Source: Diacronema lutheri
Taxonomy: Eukaryota > Haptophyta > Pavlovophyceae > Pavlovales > Pavlovaceae
Direction: 5' to 3'
Assembly (NCBI GenBank): GCA_019448385.1
Contig: JAGTXO010000051.1
Span: 186,001-250,000 of the forward strand
DNA: 64,000 nucleotides
Part shown: positions 9,663 through 21,553 of the stretch, piece by piece
Position numbering within the stretch: position 1 is the stretch's first letter
Layout of the letters: every line of letters begins with the position of its first letter
The notes under the pieces: generated by a model
Told to the model about the DNA's origin: nothing
What the model saw: only the letters and a program-made list of their open reading frames with translations
Databases searched by the model: none
Made by a program: the position numbers and the translations under genes

Positions 9663-10616
9663 ATGGCCGATTCTGAGCGCAAGGCGCTCGTGCGCGCGCT
9701 CGGGGAGCAGAGCAACGCGCTGCTCGCCGAGCAGCAAACGTTTGACGCCAGGACCGCCCAGTCGTCGGTCGACATGGGCCGCGTTCGAATCCTGCAGCAC
9801 ATTCATGCCACCTTTCGGAGGGGCACTCCGTCGCTCTCGCGCATGCCGCCGATGCCCGTCCGTGCGAGCCGGCAGGGCGGCGCACAGGGCGCCGGCGCCG
9901 ACGGCTGCGCTGGCGGCGCCGCCCTGTCCGTGTCGCTCACCGCGAGGTGCTGCCGTGCGCTCGCGCTGCCAATCGTCAGCGTGGCACGCGTCGCGCCGCG
10001 CGTTGCACGCTGCTCCGATCTGGCCTCCGCCGGCGGCCAGGCGGCGTCGCCGGCGGACGCCGCGCCGGCGAGCGCCAGCTGGACCGCTGAGCTCAGCAAA
10101 GCGCGCGCAGAATGCGCGGCCGTTGCTGCGCTCATCGCGCCCGCTCGCGCGCGCGCCTCGGACGAAGAGGCGAGCTTTGACCGCTTCAACGCGAGCGTGC
10201 GCGAGGAGCTCGGGCGCGCGCTCGCGCTCATGAGCTGGCAGTTGAGCCGGCCTGTGTCGAGGTCAGGCGGCCTGGCCGCGCAGCGCTCGCGCCGACAGCA
10301 CAACGTGTCGATGAGCTCGACGCGCATCTCCTCCTCTGCCGTCGGCGGCTCGACGACACGCCTCTCCTCCTCCGCCGTCGGCACCTGCGCGACGCCGACG
10401 GCGAGCACGAGCCCGTCGATTCCGTCCTCGCCAACAGCGTGGGCGAGCGTGCTGCCCTGTCGGCTGCTGACGCCGCTCGGGCGTAGCCGGTTGGGCGGTG
10501 GCTCGCCCGCCCTGGTCGGCCAGCTCTGCACGCTCGACGAGCATGTGGCCACCATCACGCCGCTCTCGCGCGGCCGCGCGGACCGCAAGAGGCGCGCGGT
10601 CTCGACAACGAGCTGA
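9663..10616 (+). CDS. Hypothetical gene X, copy 3
   Basis: A 317-residue frame, nearly identical to copy 2, beginning at MADSERKALVRALGEQ. It converges on BAF copy C with about 80 bp between the stop codons. No recognised domain. Confidence 0.45.
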   Translation: MADSERKALVRALGEQSNALLAEQQTFDARTAQSSVDMGRVRILQHIHATFRRGTPSLSRMPPMPVRASRQGGAQGAGADGCAGGAALSVSLTARCCRALALPIVSVARVAPRVARCSDLASAGGQAASPADAAPASASWTAELSKARAECAAVAALIAPARARASDEEASFDRFNASVREELGRALALMSWQLSRPVSRSGGLAAQRSRRQHNVSMSSTRISSSAVGGSTTRLSSSAVGTCATPTASTSPSIPSSPTAWASVLPCRLLTPLGRSRLGGGSPALVGQLCTLDEHVATITPLSRGRADRKRRAVSTTS

Positions 10617-10699
10617 TTCTCCGCAAGTCCGCAGCATGCTGATGGTGAAAACTTTCAATTGCCTGTAGGTTCTCATTCATGGGACCGCTACAAAGACTT

Positions 10700-12044
10700 T
10701 CAAGGATAGCCGCCAGCGCGCGCGAGCACGGCCACGGCCGAGCAGCAGCAGCCAGCCGAGCGACGAACGCGTGCTTGCGACCTGCGTCACGACTGCTGCC
10801 TCGTCCGCACCTGCGCCGCGTCTCCACCTCGGGCGTCGATTCAAGCCGCGAGCCCGTGCGCTGCGTCGTCGGCGTCGACTGCCCAGCGGCGAAGTGGGCG
10901 GCGGTGCACCGCGGGCGAGGGTGAGCGCGCGCGTGTGAGCTTCGCGCGCGCGCGTGGCCGCGAGGCGTGCGGACGAACGTCTCGGCGAAGGCGCGAGGCG
11001 GGCGGGCCCCGTACGCCGCGCAGGGCGAGCGCGCGAGGCGGGCGGGCCCGAGAGGCCGCGCAAATACCGTGCCGGCGGTCTGCGCGTCGCAGATCGACCC
11101 CGCCTTGGACTGGAGCGCCTCGACGGTGCGCCTGGCGTGCTGCGGCTGGCAGCCGCGGTCCGTCGTGAGGAACGCGTTGACTGCGAGGCGTCGCCCCCGA
11201 GCGCGAGGAAAAGCCCGAGAAGTTGCACGGCGGGCGGTACATTGGCCTTGTCGGACGACGCGAGCCTCTATACAACCGCCGCGGCGACCTTTGCGATGCC
11301 GGCCGCGCCGAGGCCGGGCACCTGCCCCGGCACAATCTTGCCCGTCCAAAGCGGGCTGCGCGCAAAGTTCTCGTGGATGGCCGTCGTGCTCCCGTCGGCG
11401 CCGTGCGGCGGCGAGCGCGGGTAGACGGGCGTTTCGTCAGTACAAAACTCGACAGACCTGCTTGCGAGTGCGTGCAGGATGACCTGCACGTACCTGCGAG
11501 GCCCTGACCGGGGCCGAGAGGCGGACAAGGCCGGGCGATCGCGCTGGCGCGCGCGGCCGTCGCACCGTTGCTGAATGTCGCAACCCTTGAGCCAGCGCGT
11601 GTTCACAGCGGCGTCGCGGTAGGAGGCGTGTGTGAGTGTCCGCCCATAACGCGTCGTGCCGCGTCCTTGCCGTCCCGGCCGTTCCCGCTGCCGGCGTGCA
11701 TAGGGTCGACGCCCTGATATCGGGCTGATGTTGGCGTGCGCCCTTTCGCTCGCTCCGCTTGTCCAGCCTCGGCCCCGTGCACGCCCCCCCCTGCTGACCC
11801 GCCTGTAAGCGTCGTTAGTACTCTCACGAATGAAAGGTGCGCTCCGCGGGCTGCTCGCCCGCTGCGCGCAATGAGAGGCGCGTGCACGCACCCCATCAGC
11901 TGCTGCGCTGAGCGCACGTCTTGGCCCGCAAGCTTTTGCACGTCTTTCCCCCCCGACGCCGGGCACGATGCCCGGCACGAGCACCGCGTCCGACAGCGGC
12001 TCGCGGAGGAAGCGTCGCTCGGTCTTGGTCTGCTCTGCCGACAT
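10700..12044 (-). pseudogene. Tandem-BAF membrane protein gene, copy C (broken)
   Basis: Nearly identical to copy A, with the same extra G in exon 1, the same 196-bp repeat replacing the start of exon 2, the same missing base in exon 3 and the same altered anchor exon. The shared lesions show that units A and C arose by duplication after the copy was already dead. Confidence 0.7.
11621..11816 (-). repeat. SINE-like repeat inserted in BAF copy C
   Basis: Same insertion, same orientation and same junctions as 2479-2674, hence copied together with the unit rather than inserted twice. Confidence 0.6.
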
Positions 12045-12387
12045 GCGGCCGCGGCGTCGGCGCCGTCGCGCGACGGCTCGGTGGCAGCGCCGGCGCGTGC
12101 GCAGCCCGCGCGCAACCCCGACGTCTGCCGCCGCGGCGACGGCGCGCCGCCGAGGAGCCGCGCGATGATCGGGTGCACCGCGTCCGCGACCGCGCTCGTC
12201 GCATCGTGCGGCGCGACCGGCTGCGCGGATCGCTCGATGTCGAGGTTGGCGAGCACGGAGGCGAGCGCGTCGACGAGCCCTGCGTCGTCGAGCCGCAGCC
12301 GCCAGCGTTGCCGCGCCGCTGCGCGCTCGCCGTGCAGAGGCGAGGCGTGACGAGGCGTGACGAAAGGAGCGAGCGAGAGAGCGCACG
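12045..12387 (-). other. Coding-like block Y upstream of BAF copy C
   Basis: As at 2903-3245: a GC3-rich minus-strand frame with LANLDIERSAQPV, abutting the ATG of the BAF copy. No recognised domain. Confidence 0.35.
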
Positions 12388-12497
12388 CAGCGTCAGTCCG
12401 GAGTCAGGGCGACGACCCTGTGCACGCCGGCAGCGGGGACGGCCGGGATGTCAAGGACGCGGCAGGACGCGGGATGGGCGGACACCCACACACGCCT
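12345..12497 (+). repeat. SINE-like repeat at the 3' end of LINE remnant C
   Basis: Same core and position as 3203-3355 within the unit. Confidence 0.5.
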
Positions 12498-12519
12498 AGC
12501 CAACCCGCGCCGGCCCCCG

Positions 12520-14570
12520 TCGGCCGCCGCCGCCGTCGTTGCGCCGGCAGCAGACGCCGTCCACACCGCCGCAGGCGTCCACGTCCGCCTGGACACCGTG
12601 AGCGGCGTGGCGGTGCGGCGGCGCCTGCCCGCGCGCCATCTGCGCACGCGCGAGCAGGAGCTGCGCGTGCCCACGCACGACGCACGCGGCAAGCTGGAGG
12701 CGCATGTGCTGCTCGAGCGCCGCCCGGGCGACGGCACGCGAGGGCGCGCCCATGCGCGCCATCCACGCGTCTGCGCCCATGTGCGAGAAGGTGGCGAGCA
12801 GGTCGGCGAGGCCGGCCGATCATTCGCCAAACGAGCCGGTAACCAGCGCGCAGGTTGGCGGGAACGAGTTGAGGCGCGCCTGCATCGGGCCCACCTGGCC
12901 CGGCTGCATGCCGATGAGCTCCTCGTCGAGCTGGGCGCACGCGCGCCGCCGTTCGCCGCCGAGGCCCCCCGTAGTGGGGCGGTACGAGATCGACTTGAGC
13001 TCGCACAGCGTCTACACGAGCTGAGGGGCCGAGCCCGCACCGCTGAGCACAACGACGAGATCGACGGTGGGCACGCGCCGACGCCGCAGGGCTGCGCGCC
13101 CGGCCGGCGGCACGCGGGCGAGCACGGAGCCAAAGATGTGGCCGCGTCCTCGCGCTGCGCGTACGTCCCAGCGTATCCGCGAGCGAGCGAGGCGAGCAAG
13201 TTGAGAGCGGGCTCGTGGCGAAGCTTCGCGACGAGGTCGTGGGCGACGCCCGGAGCCGCCGCGAGCGCGTCGCCGTACGCATCGACCGGGATCGGGCGCT
13301 GACTGCCGCTGCGCGCGAGGCGCGCGCCCGCCGCCGCGAGCTGCGCGCACACGGGGCTCGGCAGACCCAAGTAGCGCGCAACCCTCCGCCGGCAAGAAGG
13401 CGGCGTAGGCTCGCGGCAGTGCTTCAAGAAGGATGCCGCTCTCTTTGCCAAGACCAAACAAGAGGCCGCGAGGGCGCGAGCCCGGCGGCAAGGCGGCGTG
13501 CTCAGCGTTGAGCATGTAGAAACGGCAGCGCTCGCGGTCGCCGGTGATGTCGGCAAAGAGGCTAGGCCGGCGGCCGGCGGCGGGAGCGGCGGGCGCGACG
13601 GGGCCCGGCGACAGGCAGAGGACGCGCACCGCCGTGTCGCCCTGCCCGCCGCCGAGCTCAGCCTGCATGGCATGCCAGTCGGAGGCGAGCTCGCGCCCCC
13701 ACCGGCGAAGGCGCCGCACCCGACGCGTGTCACGAGGGCACGCCGATCGAGGACGCCCGCCTCCAGGACCGAGCTGTCCGCGGCGCGCGTGTCGCCCTGC
13801 CCGCCGCCGAGCTCAGCCTGCATGGCGTGCCAGTCGGAGGCGAGCTCGCGCCCCAGGCGCCCACCCGTGCGGGCCCACGTCGGCGAAGGCGCCGCGCCCG
13901 ACGCGTGTCACGAGGGCACGCCGGTCGAGGACGCCAGCCTCCAGGACCGAGCCGTCCGCGGCGCGCGTGTCGAGCAGGTGCGGCAGGGCGAGGCAGGCGG
14001 CGCTCCAGAGCAGGGCGGGCGCGAGGTCAACCTGCTTGCGCAGGCCGGCGCCATGCATCGCGATCGGGAGCGGCAGCCAGCGGCTCGCGATGGCATCCGT
14101 CGAGAGGGAGGCACCAAGAGCGACGGTAGCCTGCCGGGCGACGATGTCGTCGAAGGCAGCCGAGGCAGGCAGGGAGTCAGACAGGTACGAGTGGGAGATC
14201 AAGGAGGAGAAGCGGAAGATGCGTCGGTCTTGGTCGCGTGTGTCGTGCCCAAGAAGCCTGGCGAGCCCACCGGCACGCCGTAGATGTTGAAGCCATAGTG
14301 TAAAGCGCCCGTCGTCGGGTCCGCCACGGAGCAGAGGGAACGGCCCCCCGGCATCCCTCGTTCGTGTGGCGCTGCGCGGGTCGACCCAGCACGCCGACTT
14401 GGCCAGGTTGGCGTGGAGGCCGAGGCCGGCCAGCGCGCTCTCGAAGCGCGAGAGCGCAGCGGCAACGAGAGCAAGCGGGCACACGGCGTAGACGTCGTCA
14501 TGACCTGCGCGCGCGGCCCCACCGACCGCGGCGAGCTCGGCGTCGAGGGGCCACAAGCGCAAGCTGGAAG
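12520..14570 (-). mobile_element. LINE-like reverse transcriptase remnant C (broken)
   Basis: Same domains as remnant A (HDDVYAVCP, GVPVGSPGF, LPLPIAMHGAGL, FGEWSAG). It also carries the roughly 150-bp internal duplication seen in B and D. Broken by several frame changes. Confidence 0.6.
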
Positions 14571-14657
14571 ATACCCATAATACTGCCCTCCTCGTCCGGA
14601 TGAGCTTTGTTCAAGTCGCACAAGGGAACCGGCCTTTAAAGGGGGAAAATGGATGGG

Positions 14658-15401
14658 ATGAGAGTGGTGGCGTTGGCGGCGCTCGCGCTCGCGGGCGCGG
14701 TTGCGGTTGAGGGTTTTGCAGCGCCGCACGCCCGCGAGCGCCGCACGCGCGCAAGTGCTGTGCAGCGACGCACGTGTGCACCTCGCACAAGCCGACCGCT
14801 CGCGATGAACGGCGTCAAGGACATCTTCGATGTCGCGAAAGATTTTGGCATCTACGGCGCGATTGCGACGGCGACGTTCACCTTGTACACGGCCTCTGAG
14901 AAGGCGCGCAAGGAAGACCGGGTGATGCTCGATATCCGCTTCGAGCACCTTGACGCCACGCGCAAAGAAGACCGAGAGCGTTTCGAGGCCACGCGCAAAG
15001 AAGACGGGCTGAAGCTGGACAAGCGCCTCGAGCAGTTCGAGGCCTCGCGCAAAGAAGACGGAGAGCGTTTCGAGGCCACGCGCAAAGAAGACGGGCTGAA
15101 GCTGGAGAAGCGCCTCGAGCAGTACGAGGCGCTTCGCAAAGAAGACCGAGAGCGTTTCGAGGCCACGCGCAAAGAGGACCGAGAGCGTTTCGAGACCACG
15201 CGCAAAGAGGACCGGCTTGAGCTGGACAAGCGCTTCGATCGTTTGGACACGCGCTTCGACCGTTTCGACACGCGTCTAAGCGGCGTCGAGGCGTCGCTCA
15301 ACGACGTCAAGGTGTCGCTCCGCGTCGTCGAGGCGTCGCTGAACTTCCTGCATGGCCGGAACGCTCACACCACACACAATGCAACCAATACTGGGCCGTG
15401 A
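14658..15401 (+). CDS. Plastid-targeted coiled-coil membrane protein, copy 4
   Basis: A 247-residue paralogue. The start at MRVVALAAL is kept for homology, although an in-frame ATG three codons upstream (MDGMRVV) also exists here and in copy 5. It has the signal peptide, FAAP cleavage site and hydrophobic helix. The heptad block is shorter (RLDTRFDRFDT) and is followed by an added segment (EASLNDVKVSLRVVEASL) that copies 1-3 lack, so copies 4 and 5 form a second subtype. Confidence 0.8.
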   Translation: MRVVALAALALAGAVAVEGFAAPHARERRTRASAVQRRTCAPRTSRPLAMNGVKDIFDVAKDFGIYGAIATATFTLYTASEKARKEDRVMLDIRFEHLDATRKEDRERFEATRKEDGLKLDKRLEQFEASRKEDGERFEATRKEDGLKLEKRLEQYEALRKEDRERFEATRKEDRERFETTRKEDRLELDKRFDRLDTRFDRFDTRLSGVEASLNDVKVSLRVVEASLNFLHGRNAHTTHNATNTGP

Positions 15402-15644
15402 GCAAGTCACTCTCACTCTTTCTTGCCACGTTCGTCACGCCATAGCTTCACTCCTGACCGCTGCTACGCTTGTCACGCCTCAGCCAATGTCCGTGTCCTC
15501 CTGAACGCGCGCCAGGTACAAAATCGCCCAGTGCAAGCTCGCGGACGACGAGGCAAATCGGCGCGCCGGCCGCACGCCGAGCGGCAGATCGACTGGCGCG
15601 CGCGACGGCGGTCGAGCGGAGGCAAGCTGTCTCCCTCGCGAACG

Positions 15645-16598
15645 ATGGCCGATTCTGAGCGCAAGGCGCTCGTGCGCGCGCTCGAGGAGCAGAGCGACGC
15701 GCTGCTCGCCGAGCAGCACATGTTCGACGTCAGGACCGCCCAGTCGTCGGTCGACATGGGCCGCGTTCGAATTCTGCAGCACATTCATGCCACCATTCGG
15801 AGGGGCACGCCGTCGCTCTCGCGCATGCCGCCGATGCCCGTCCGTGCGAGCCGGCAGGGCGGCGCACAGGGCGCCGGCGCCGACGGCTGCGCTGGCGGCG
15901 CCGCCCTGTCCGTGTCGCTCACCGCGAGGTGCTGCCGTGCGCTCGCGCTGCCAATCGTCAGCGTGGCACGCGTCGCGCCGCGCGTTGCACGCTGCTCCGA
16001 TGTGGCCTCCGCCGGCGGCCAGGCGGCGTCGCCTGCAGACGCCGCGCCGGCGAGCGCCAGCTGGACCGCTGAGCTCAGCAAAGCGCGCGCAGAATGCGCG
16101 GCCGTTGCTGCGCTCATCGCGCCCGCTCGCGCGCGCGCCTCGGACGAAGAGGCGAGCTTTGACCGCTTCAACGCGAGCGAGCGCGAGGAGCTCGGGCGCG
16201 CGCTCGCGCTCATGAGCTGGCAGTTGAGCCGGCCTGTGTCGAGGTCAGGCGGCCTGGCCGCGCAGCGCTCGCGCCGACAGTACAACGTGTCGATGAGCTC
16301 GACGCGCATCTCCTCCTCTGCCGTCGGCGGCTCGACGACACACCTCTCCTCCTCCGCCGTCGGCACCTGCGCGACGCCGACGGCGAGCACGAGCCCGTCG
16401 ATTCCGTCCTCGCCAACAGCGTGGGCGAGCGTGCTGCCTAGTCGGCTGCTGACGCCGCTCGGGCGCAGCCGGTTGGGCGGCGGCTCGCCCGCCCTGGTCG
16501 ACCGGCGGTGCCCGCCCGACGAGCATGTGGCCACCATCACGCCGCTCTCACGCGGCCGCGCGGACCGCAAGAGGCGCGCAGTCTCGACAACGAGCTGA
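15645..16598 (+). CDS. Hypothetical gene X, copy 4
   Basis: A 317-residue frame from the conserved ATG, with small differences (EEQSDALLAEQHMF). It converges on BAF remnant D. No recognised domain. Confidence 0.45.
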   Translation: MADSERKALVRALEEQSDALLAEQHMFDVRTAQSSVDMGRVRILQHIHATIRRGTPSLSRMPPMPVRASRQGGAQGAGADGCAGGAALSVSLTARCCRALALPIVSVARVAPRVARCSDVASAGGQAASPADAAPASASWTAELSKARAECAAVAALIAPARARASDEEASFDRFNASEREELGRALALMSWQLSRPVSRSGGLAAQRSRRQYNVSMSSTRISSSAVGGSTTHLSSSAVGTCATPTASTSPSIPSSPTAWASVLPSRLLTPLGRSRLGGGSPALVDRRCPPDEHVATITPLSRGRADRKRRAVSTTS

Positions 16599-16691
16599 TT
16601 CTCCGCAAGTCCGCAGCATGCTGATGGTTTCAACTTTGAACTTTCAATTGCCCGTGCAGTAGGTAAGTACTCATTCGTGGAACCGCTACAA

Positions 16692-17002
16692 AGTCTCCAG
16701 CATAGCCGCCAGCGCCCGCGAGCACGGCCACGGCGGCGACGAGGGCGCCGAGCAGCAGCAGCCAGCCTAGCGACGAACGCGTGCTCACGACCTGCTACCG
16801 TGATCGCTGCCTCGTCCGCACCTGCGCCGCGTCTCCACCTCGGGCGTCGATTCAAGCCGCGAGCCCGTGCACTGCGTCGTCGGCGTCGACTGCCCAGCGG
16901 CGAAGTGGGCGGCGGTGCACCGCGGGCGAGGATGCGCGCGCGCGTGTGAGCTTCGCGCGCGCGCGTGGCTGGAGGCGTGCGGACGAACGTCTCGGCGAAG
17001 GC
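16692..17002 (-). pseudogene. BAF gene remnant, copy D
   Basis: Same truncated remnant and same junction as copy B (7236-7546). Confidence 0.75.
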
Positions 17003-18085
17003 ATGGCGGCGTGCTCAGCGTTGAGCATGTAGAAACGGCAGCGCTCGCGGTCGCCGGTGATGTCGGCAAAGAGGCTAGGCCGGCGGCCGGCGGCGGGAGC
17101 GGCGGGCGCGACGGAGCCCGGCGACAGGCAGAGGACGCGCACCGCCGTGTCGCCCTGCCCGCCGCCGAGCTCAGCCTGCATGGCGTGCCAGTCGGAGACG
17201 AGCTCGCGCCCCCACCGGCGAAGGCGCCGCACCCGACGCGTGTCACGAGGGCATGCCGGTCGAGGACGCCCGCCTCCAGGACCGAGCTGTCCGCGGCGCG
17301 CGTGTCGCCCTGCCCGCCGCCGAGCTCAGCCTGCATGGCGTGCCAGTCGGAGGCGAGCTCGCGCCCCAGGCGCCCACCCGTGCGGGCCCACGTCGGCGAA
17401 GGCGCCGCGCCCGACGCGTGTCACGAGGGCACGCCGGTCGAGGACGCCCGCCTCCAGGACCGAGCCGTCCGCGGCGCGCGTGTCGAGCAGGTGCGGCAGG
17501 GCGAGGCAGGCGGCGCTCCAGAGCAGGGCGGGCGCGAGGTCAACCTGCTTGCGCAGGCCGGCGCCATGCATCGCGATCGGGAGCGGCAGCCAGCGGCTCG
17601 CGATGGCATCCGTCGAGAGGGAGGCACCAAGAGCGACGGTAGCCTGCCGGGCGACGATGTCGTCGAAGGCAGCCGAGGCAGGCAGGGAGTCAGACAGGTA
17701 CGAGTGGGAGATCAAGGAGGAGAAGCGGAAGATGCGTCGGTCTTGGTCGCGTGTGTCGTGCCCAAGAAGCCTGGCGAGCCCACCGGCACGCCGTAGATGT
17801 TGAAGCCATAGTGTAAAGCGCCCGTCGTCGGGTCCGCCACCGAGCCAAGGGAACGGCCCCCCGGCATCCCTCGTTCGTGTGGCGCTGCGCGGGTCGACCC
17901 AGCACGCCGACTTGGCCAGGTTGGCGTGGAGGCCGAGGCCGGCCAGCGCGCTCTCGAAGCGCGAGAGCGCAGCGCCAACGAGAGCGGGCGGGCACACGGC
18001 GTAGACGTCGTCATGACCTGCGCGCGCGGCCCCACCGACCGCGGCGAGCTCGGCGTCGAGGGGCCACAAGCGCAAGCTGGAAGAT
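17003..18085 (-). mobile_element. LINE-like remnant D
   Basis: Equivalent of remnant B in the second short unit, nearly identical to it, including the internal duplication. Broken. Confidence 0.55.
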
Positions 18086-18170
18086 ACCCATAATACTGCC
18101 CTCCTCGTCCGGATGAGCTTTGTTCAAGTCGCACCAGGGAACCGGCCTTTAAAGGGGGAAAATGGATGGG

Positions 18171-19088
18171 ATGAGAGTGGTGGCGTTGGCGGCGCTCGCG
18201 CTCGCGGGCGCGGTTGCGGTTGAGGGTTTTGCAGCGCCGCACGCCCGCGAGCGGCGCACGCGCGCAAGTGCTGTGCAGCGACGCACGTCTGCACCTCGCA
18301 CAAGCCGACCGCTCGCGATGAACGGCGTCAAGGACATCTTCGATGTCGCGAAAGATTTCGGCATCTACGGCGCGATTGCGACGGCGACGTTCACCCTGTA
18401 CACGGCCTCTGAGAAGGCGCGCAAGGAAGACCGGGTGATGCTCGACATCCGCTTCGAGCACCTCGACGCCACGCGCAAAGAAGACGGGCTGAAGCTGGAC
18501 AAGCGCCTCGAGCAGTTCGAGGCCTCGCGCAAAGAAGACGGAGAGCGTTTCGAGGCCACGCGCAAAGAAGACGGGCTGAAGCTGGACAAGCGCCTCGAGC
18601 AGTTCGAGGCCTCGCGCAAAGAAGACGGAGAGCGTTTCGAGGCCACGCGCAAAGAAGACGGGCTGAAGCTGGAGAAGCGCCTCGAGCAGTACGAGGCGCT
18701 TCGCAAAGAAGACCGAGAGCGTTTCGAGGCCACGCGCAACGAAGACGGGCTGAAGCTGGACAAGCGCCTCGAGCAGTTCGAGGCTGCGCTCGCCAAGCGC
18801 CTCGAGCAGTACGAGGCGCTTCGCAAAGAAGACCGAGAGCGTTTCGAGGCCTCGCGCAAAGAGGACCGAGAGCGTTTCGAGACCACGCGCAAAGAGGACC
18901 GGCTCGAGCTGGACAAGCGCTTCGATCGTTTGGACACGCGCTTCGACCGTTTCGACACGCGTCTGAGCGGCGTCGAGGCGTCGCTCAACGACGTCAAGGT
19001 GTCCCTTCGCGTCGTCGAGGCGTCGCTGAACTTCCTGCATGGCCGGAACGCTCACACCACACACAATGCAACCAATACTGGGCCGTGA
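18171..19088 (+). CDS. Plastid-targeted coiled-coil membrane protein, copy 5 (longest)
   Basis: At 305 residues this is the longest paralogue. The coiled coil is enlarged by repeated blocks of two 11-residue units (KEDGLKLDKRLEQFEASRKEDGERFEAT pattern, about 66 nt per block) and a unique AALAKRLEQYEA segment. It has the same leader and helix as the other copies and the subtype-2 tail. The DNA repeats inside the gene behave as a coding minisatellite, so slippage or unequal exchange probably drives the length change. Confidence 0.8.
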   Translation: MRVVALAALALAGAVAVEGFAAPHARERRTRASAVQRRTSAPRTSRPLAMNGVKDIFDVAKDFGIYGAIATATFTLYTASEKARKEDRVMLDIRFEHLDATRKEDGLKLDKRLEQFEASRKEDGERFEATRKEDGLKLDKRLEQFEASRKEDGERFEATRKEDGLKLEKRLEQYEALRKEDRERFEATRNEDGLKLDKRLEQFEAALAKRLEQYEALRKEDRERFEASRKEDRERFETTRKEDRLELDKRFDRLDTRFDRFDTRLSGVEASLNDVKVSLRVVEASLNFLHGRNAHTTHNATNTGP

Positions 19089-19339
19089 GCAAGTCACTCT
19101 TACTCTTTCTTGCCACGTTCGTCACGCCATAGCGCCACTCCTGACCGCTGCTACGATCGTCACGCCTCAGCAAATGTCCGTGTCCTCCTGAACGCGCGCC
19201 AGGTACAAAATCGCAAAATCGCCCAGTGCAAGCTCGCGGACGACGAGGCAAATCGGCGCGCCGGCCGCACGCCGAGCGGCAGATCGACTGGCGCGCGCGA
19301 CGGCGGTCGAGCGGAGGCAAGCTGTCTCCCTCGCGAACG

Positions 19340-20293
19340 ATGGCCGATTCTGAGCGCAAGGCGCTCGTGCGCGCGCTCGAGGAGCAGAGCGACGCGCTGC
19401 TCGCCGAGCAGCACATGTTCGACGTCAGGACCGCCCAGTCGTCGGTCGACATGGGCCGCGTTCGAATCCTGCAGCACATTCATGCCACCATTCGGAGGGG
19501 CACGCCGTCGCTCTCGCGCATGCCGCCGATGCCCGTCCGTGCGAGCCGGCAGGGCGGCGCACAGGGCGCCGGCGCCGACGGCTGCGCTGGCGGCGCCGCC
19601 CTGTCCGTGTCGCTCACCGCGAGGTGCTGCCGTGCGCTCGCGCTGCCAATCGTCAGCGTGGCACGCGTCGCGCCGCGCGTTGCACGCTGCTCCGATGTGG
19701 CCTCCGCCGGCGGCCAGGCGGCGTCGCCGGCAGACGCCGCGCCGGCGAGCGCCAGCTGGACCGCTGAGCTCAGCAAAGCGCGCGCAGAATGCGCGGCCGT
19801 TGCTGCGCTCATCGCGCCCGCTCGCGCGCGCGCCTCGGACGAAGAGGCGAGCTTTGACCGCTTCACCGCGAGCGTGCGCGAGGAGCTCGGGCGCGCGCTC
19901 GCGCTTATGAGCTGGCAGTTGAGCCGGCCTGTGTCGAGTACAGGCGGCCTGGCCGCGCAGCGCTCGCGCCGACAGCACAACGTGTCGATGAGCTCGACGC
20001 GCATCTCCTCCTCTGCCGTCGGCGGCTCGACGACACACCTCTCCTCCTCCGCCGTCGGCACCTGCGCGACGCCGACGGCGAGCACGAGCCCGTCGATTCC
20101 GTCCTCGCCAACAGCGTGGGCGAGCGTGCTGCCTAGTCGGCTGCTGACGCCGCTCGGGCGCAGCCGGTTGGGCGGCGGCTCGCCCGCCCTGGTCGACCGG
20201 CGGTGCCCACCCGACGAGCATGTGGCCACCATCACGCCGCTCTCACGCGGCCGCGCGGACCGCAAGAGGCGCGCGGTCTCGACAACGAGATGA
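19340..20293 (+). CDS. Hypothetical gene X, copy 5
   Basis: A 317-residue frame starting MADSERKALVRALEEQ; it ends with TTR rather than TTS. It converges on BAF copy E. No recognised domain. Confidence 0.45.
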   Translation: MADSERKALVRALEEQSDALLAEQHMFDVRTAQSSVDMGRVRILQHIHATIRRGTPSLSRMPPMPVRASRQGGAQGAGADGCAGGAALSVSLTARCCRALALPIVSVARVAPRVARCSDVASAGGQAASPADAAPASASWTAELSKARAECAAVAALIAPARARASDEEASFDRFTASVREELGRALALMSWQLSRPVSSTGGLAAQRSRRQHNVSMSSTRISSSAVGGSTTHLSSSAVGTCATPTASTSPSIPSSPTAWASVLPSRLLTPLGRSRLGGGSPALVDRRCPPDEHVATITPLSRGRADRKRRAVSTTR

Positions 20294-20382
20294 TTCTCCG
20301 CGAGTCCGCAACATGGATCGTCTCAACTTTCAATTGCCCGTGCAGTATGTGGGTAGGTACTCATTCGTGGAACCGCTACAAA

Positions 20383-21553
20383 GTCTCCAGCATAGCCGCC
20401 AGCGCCCGCGAGCACGGCCACGGCGGCGACGAGGGCGCCGAGCAGCAGCAGCCAGCCGAGCGACGAACGCGTGATCACGACCTGCTACCGTGATCGCTGC
20501 CTCGTCCGCACCTGCGCCGCGTCTCCACCTCGGGCGTCGATTCAAGCCGCGAGCCCGTGCGCTGCGTCGTCGGCGTCGACTGCCCAGCGGCGAAGTGGGC
20601 GGCGGTGCACCGCGGGAGAGGGTGCGCGCGCGCGTGTGAGCTTCGCGCGCGCGCGTGGCTGGAGGCGTGCGGACGAACGTCTCGGCGAAGGCGCGAGGCG
20701 GGCGGGCCCCGTACGCCGCGTAGGGCGAGCGCGCGAGGCGGGCGGGCCCGAGAGGCCGCGCAAATACCGTGCCGGCGGTCTGCGCGTCCCAGATCGACCC
20801 CGCCTTGGACTGGAGCGCCCCGACGGTGCGCCTGGCGTGCTGCGGCTGGCAGCCGCAGTCCGTCGTGAGGAACGCGTTGAACTGCGAGGCGTCGCGCCCG
20901 AGCGCGAGGAAAAGCCCGAGAAGTTGCACGGCGGACGGTACACTTGCCGCGTCGGACGACGCGAGCCTCTATACAACCGCCGCGGCGACCTTTGCAATGC
21001 CGACCTCGCGGAGGACGGGCACCTGCCCTGGCACAATCTCGCCCGTCCAAAAGCGGGCTGCGCGCAAAGTTCTCGTGGATGGCCGTCGTGCTCCCGTCGG
21101 CGCCGCGCGGCGGCGAGCGCGGATAGACGGGCGCTTCGTCGGTACAAAACTCGATAGACTTGCTTGCGAGTGCGTGCAGGATGACCTGCACCTACCTGCG
21201 AGGTCCCGATCGGGGCCGAGAGGCGGACAAGGCCGGGCGATCGCGCTGGCGCGCGCGGCCGTCGCACCGTTGCTGAATGTCGCAACCCTGGAGCCAGCGC
21301 GTGTTCACAGCGGCGTCGCGGTTGAGCAGGCAATAGTACTTACACGAATGAAAGGTGCGCTCCGCGGGCTGCTCGACCGCTGCGCGCAATGAGAGGCGCG
21401 TGCGCGCACCCAATCAGCTGCTGCGCTGTGCACACGTCTTGGCCCGCAAGCTTTTGCACGTTTTTCGCCCCGACGCCGGCCTGGCACGAGCACCGCGTCC
21501 GACAGCGGCTCGCGGAGGAAGCGTCGCTCGGTCTTGGTCTGCTCTGCCGACAT
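20383..21553 (-). pseudogene. Tandem-BAF membrane protein gene, copy E (broken)
   Basis: This copy lacks the SINE-like insertion and keeps most of exon 2 (KYYCLLNRDAAV). It has lost 11 bp in the first helix-hairpin-helix of exon 1, gained one A in exon 3 after the second SPL motif, and changed the intron 1 acceptor from CAG to a shifted AAG. The anchor exon is also frameshifted. It represents an older lineage than A and C. Confidence 0.7.
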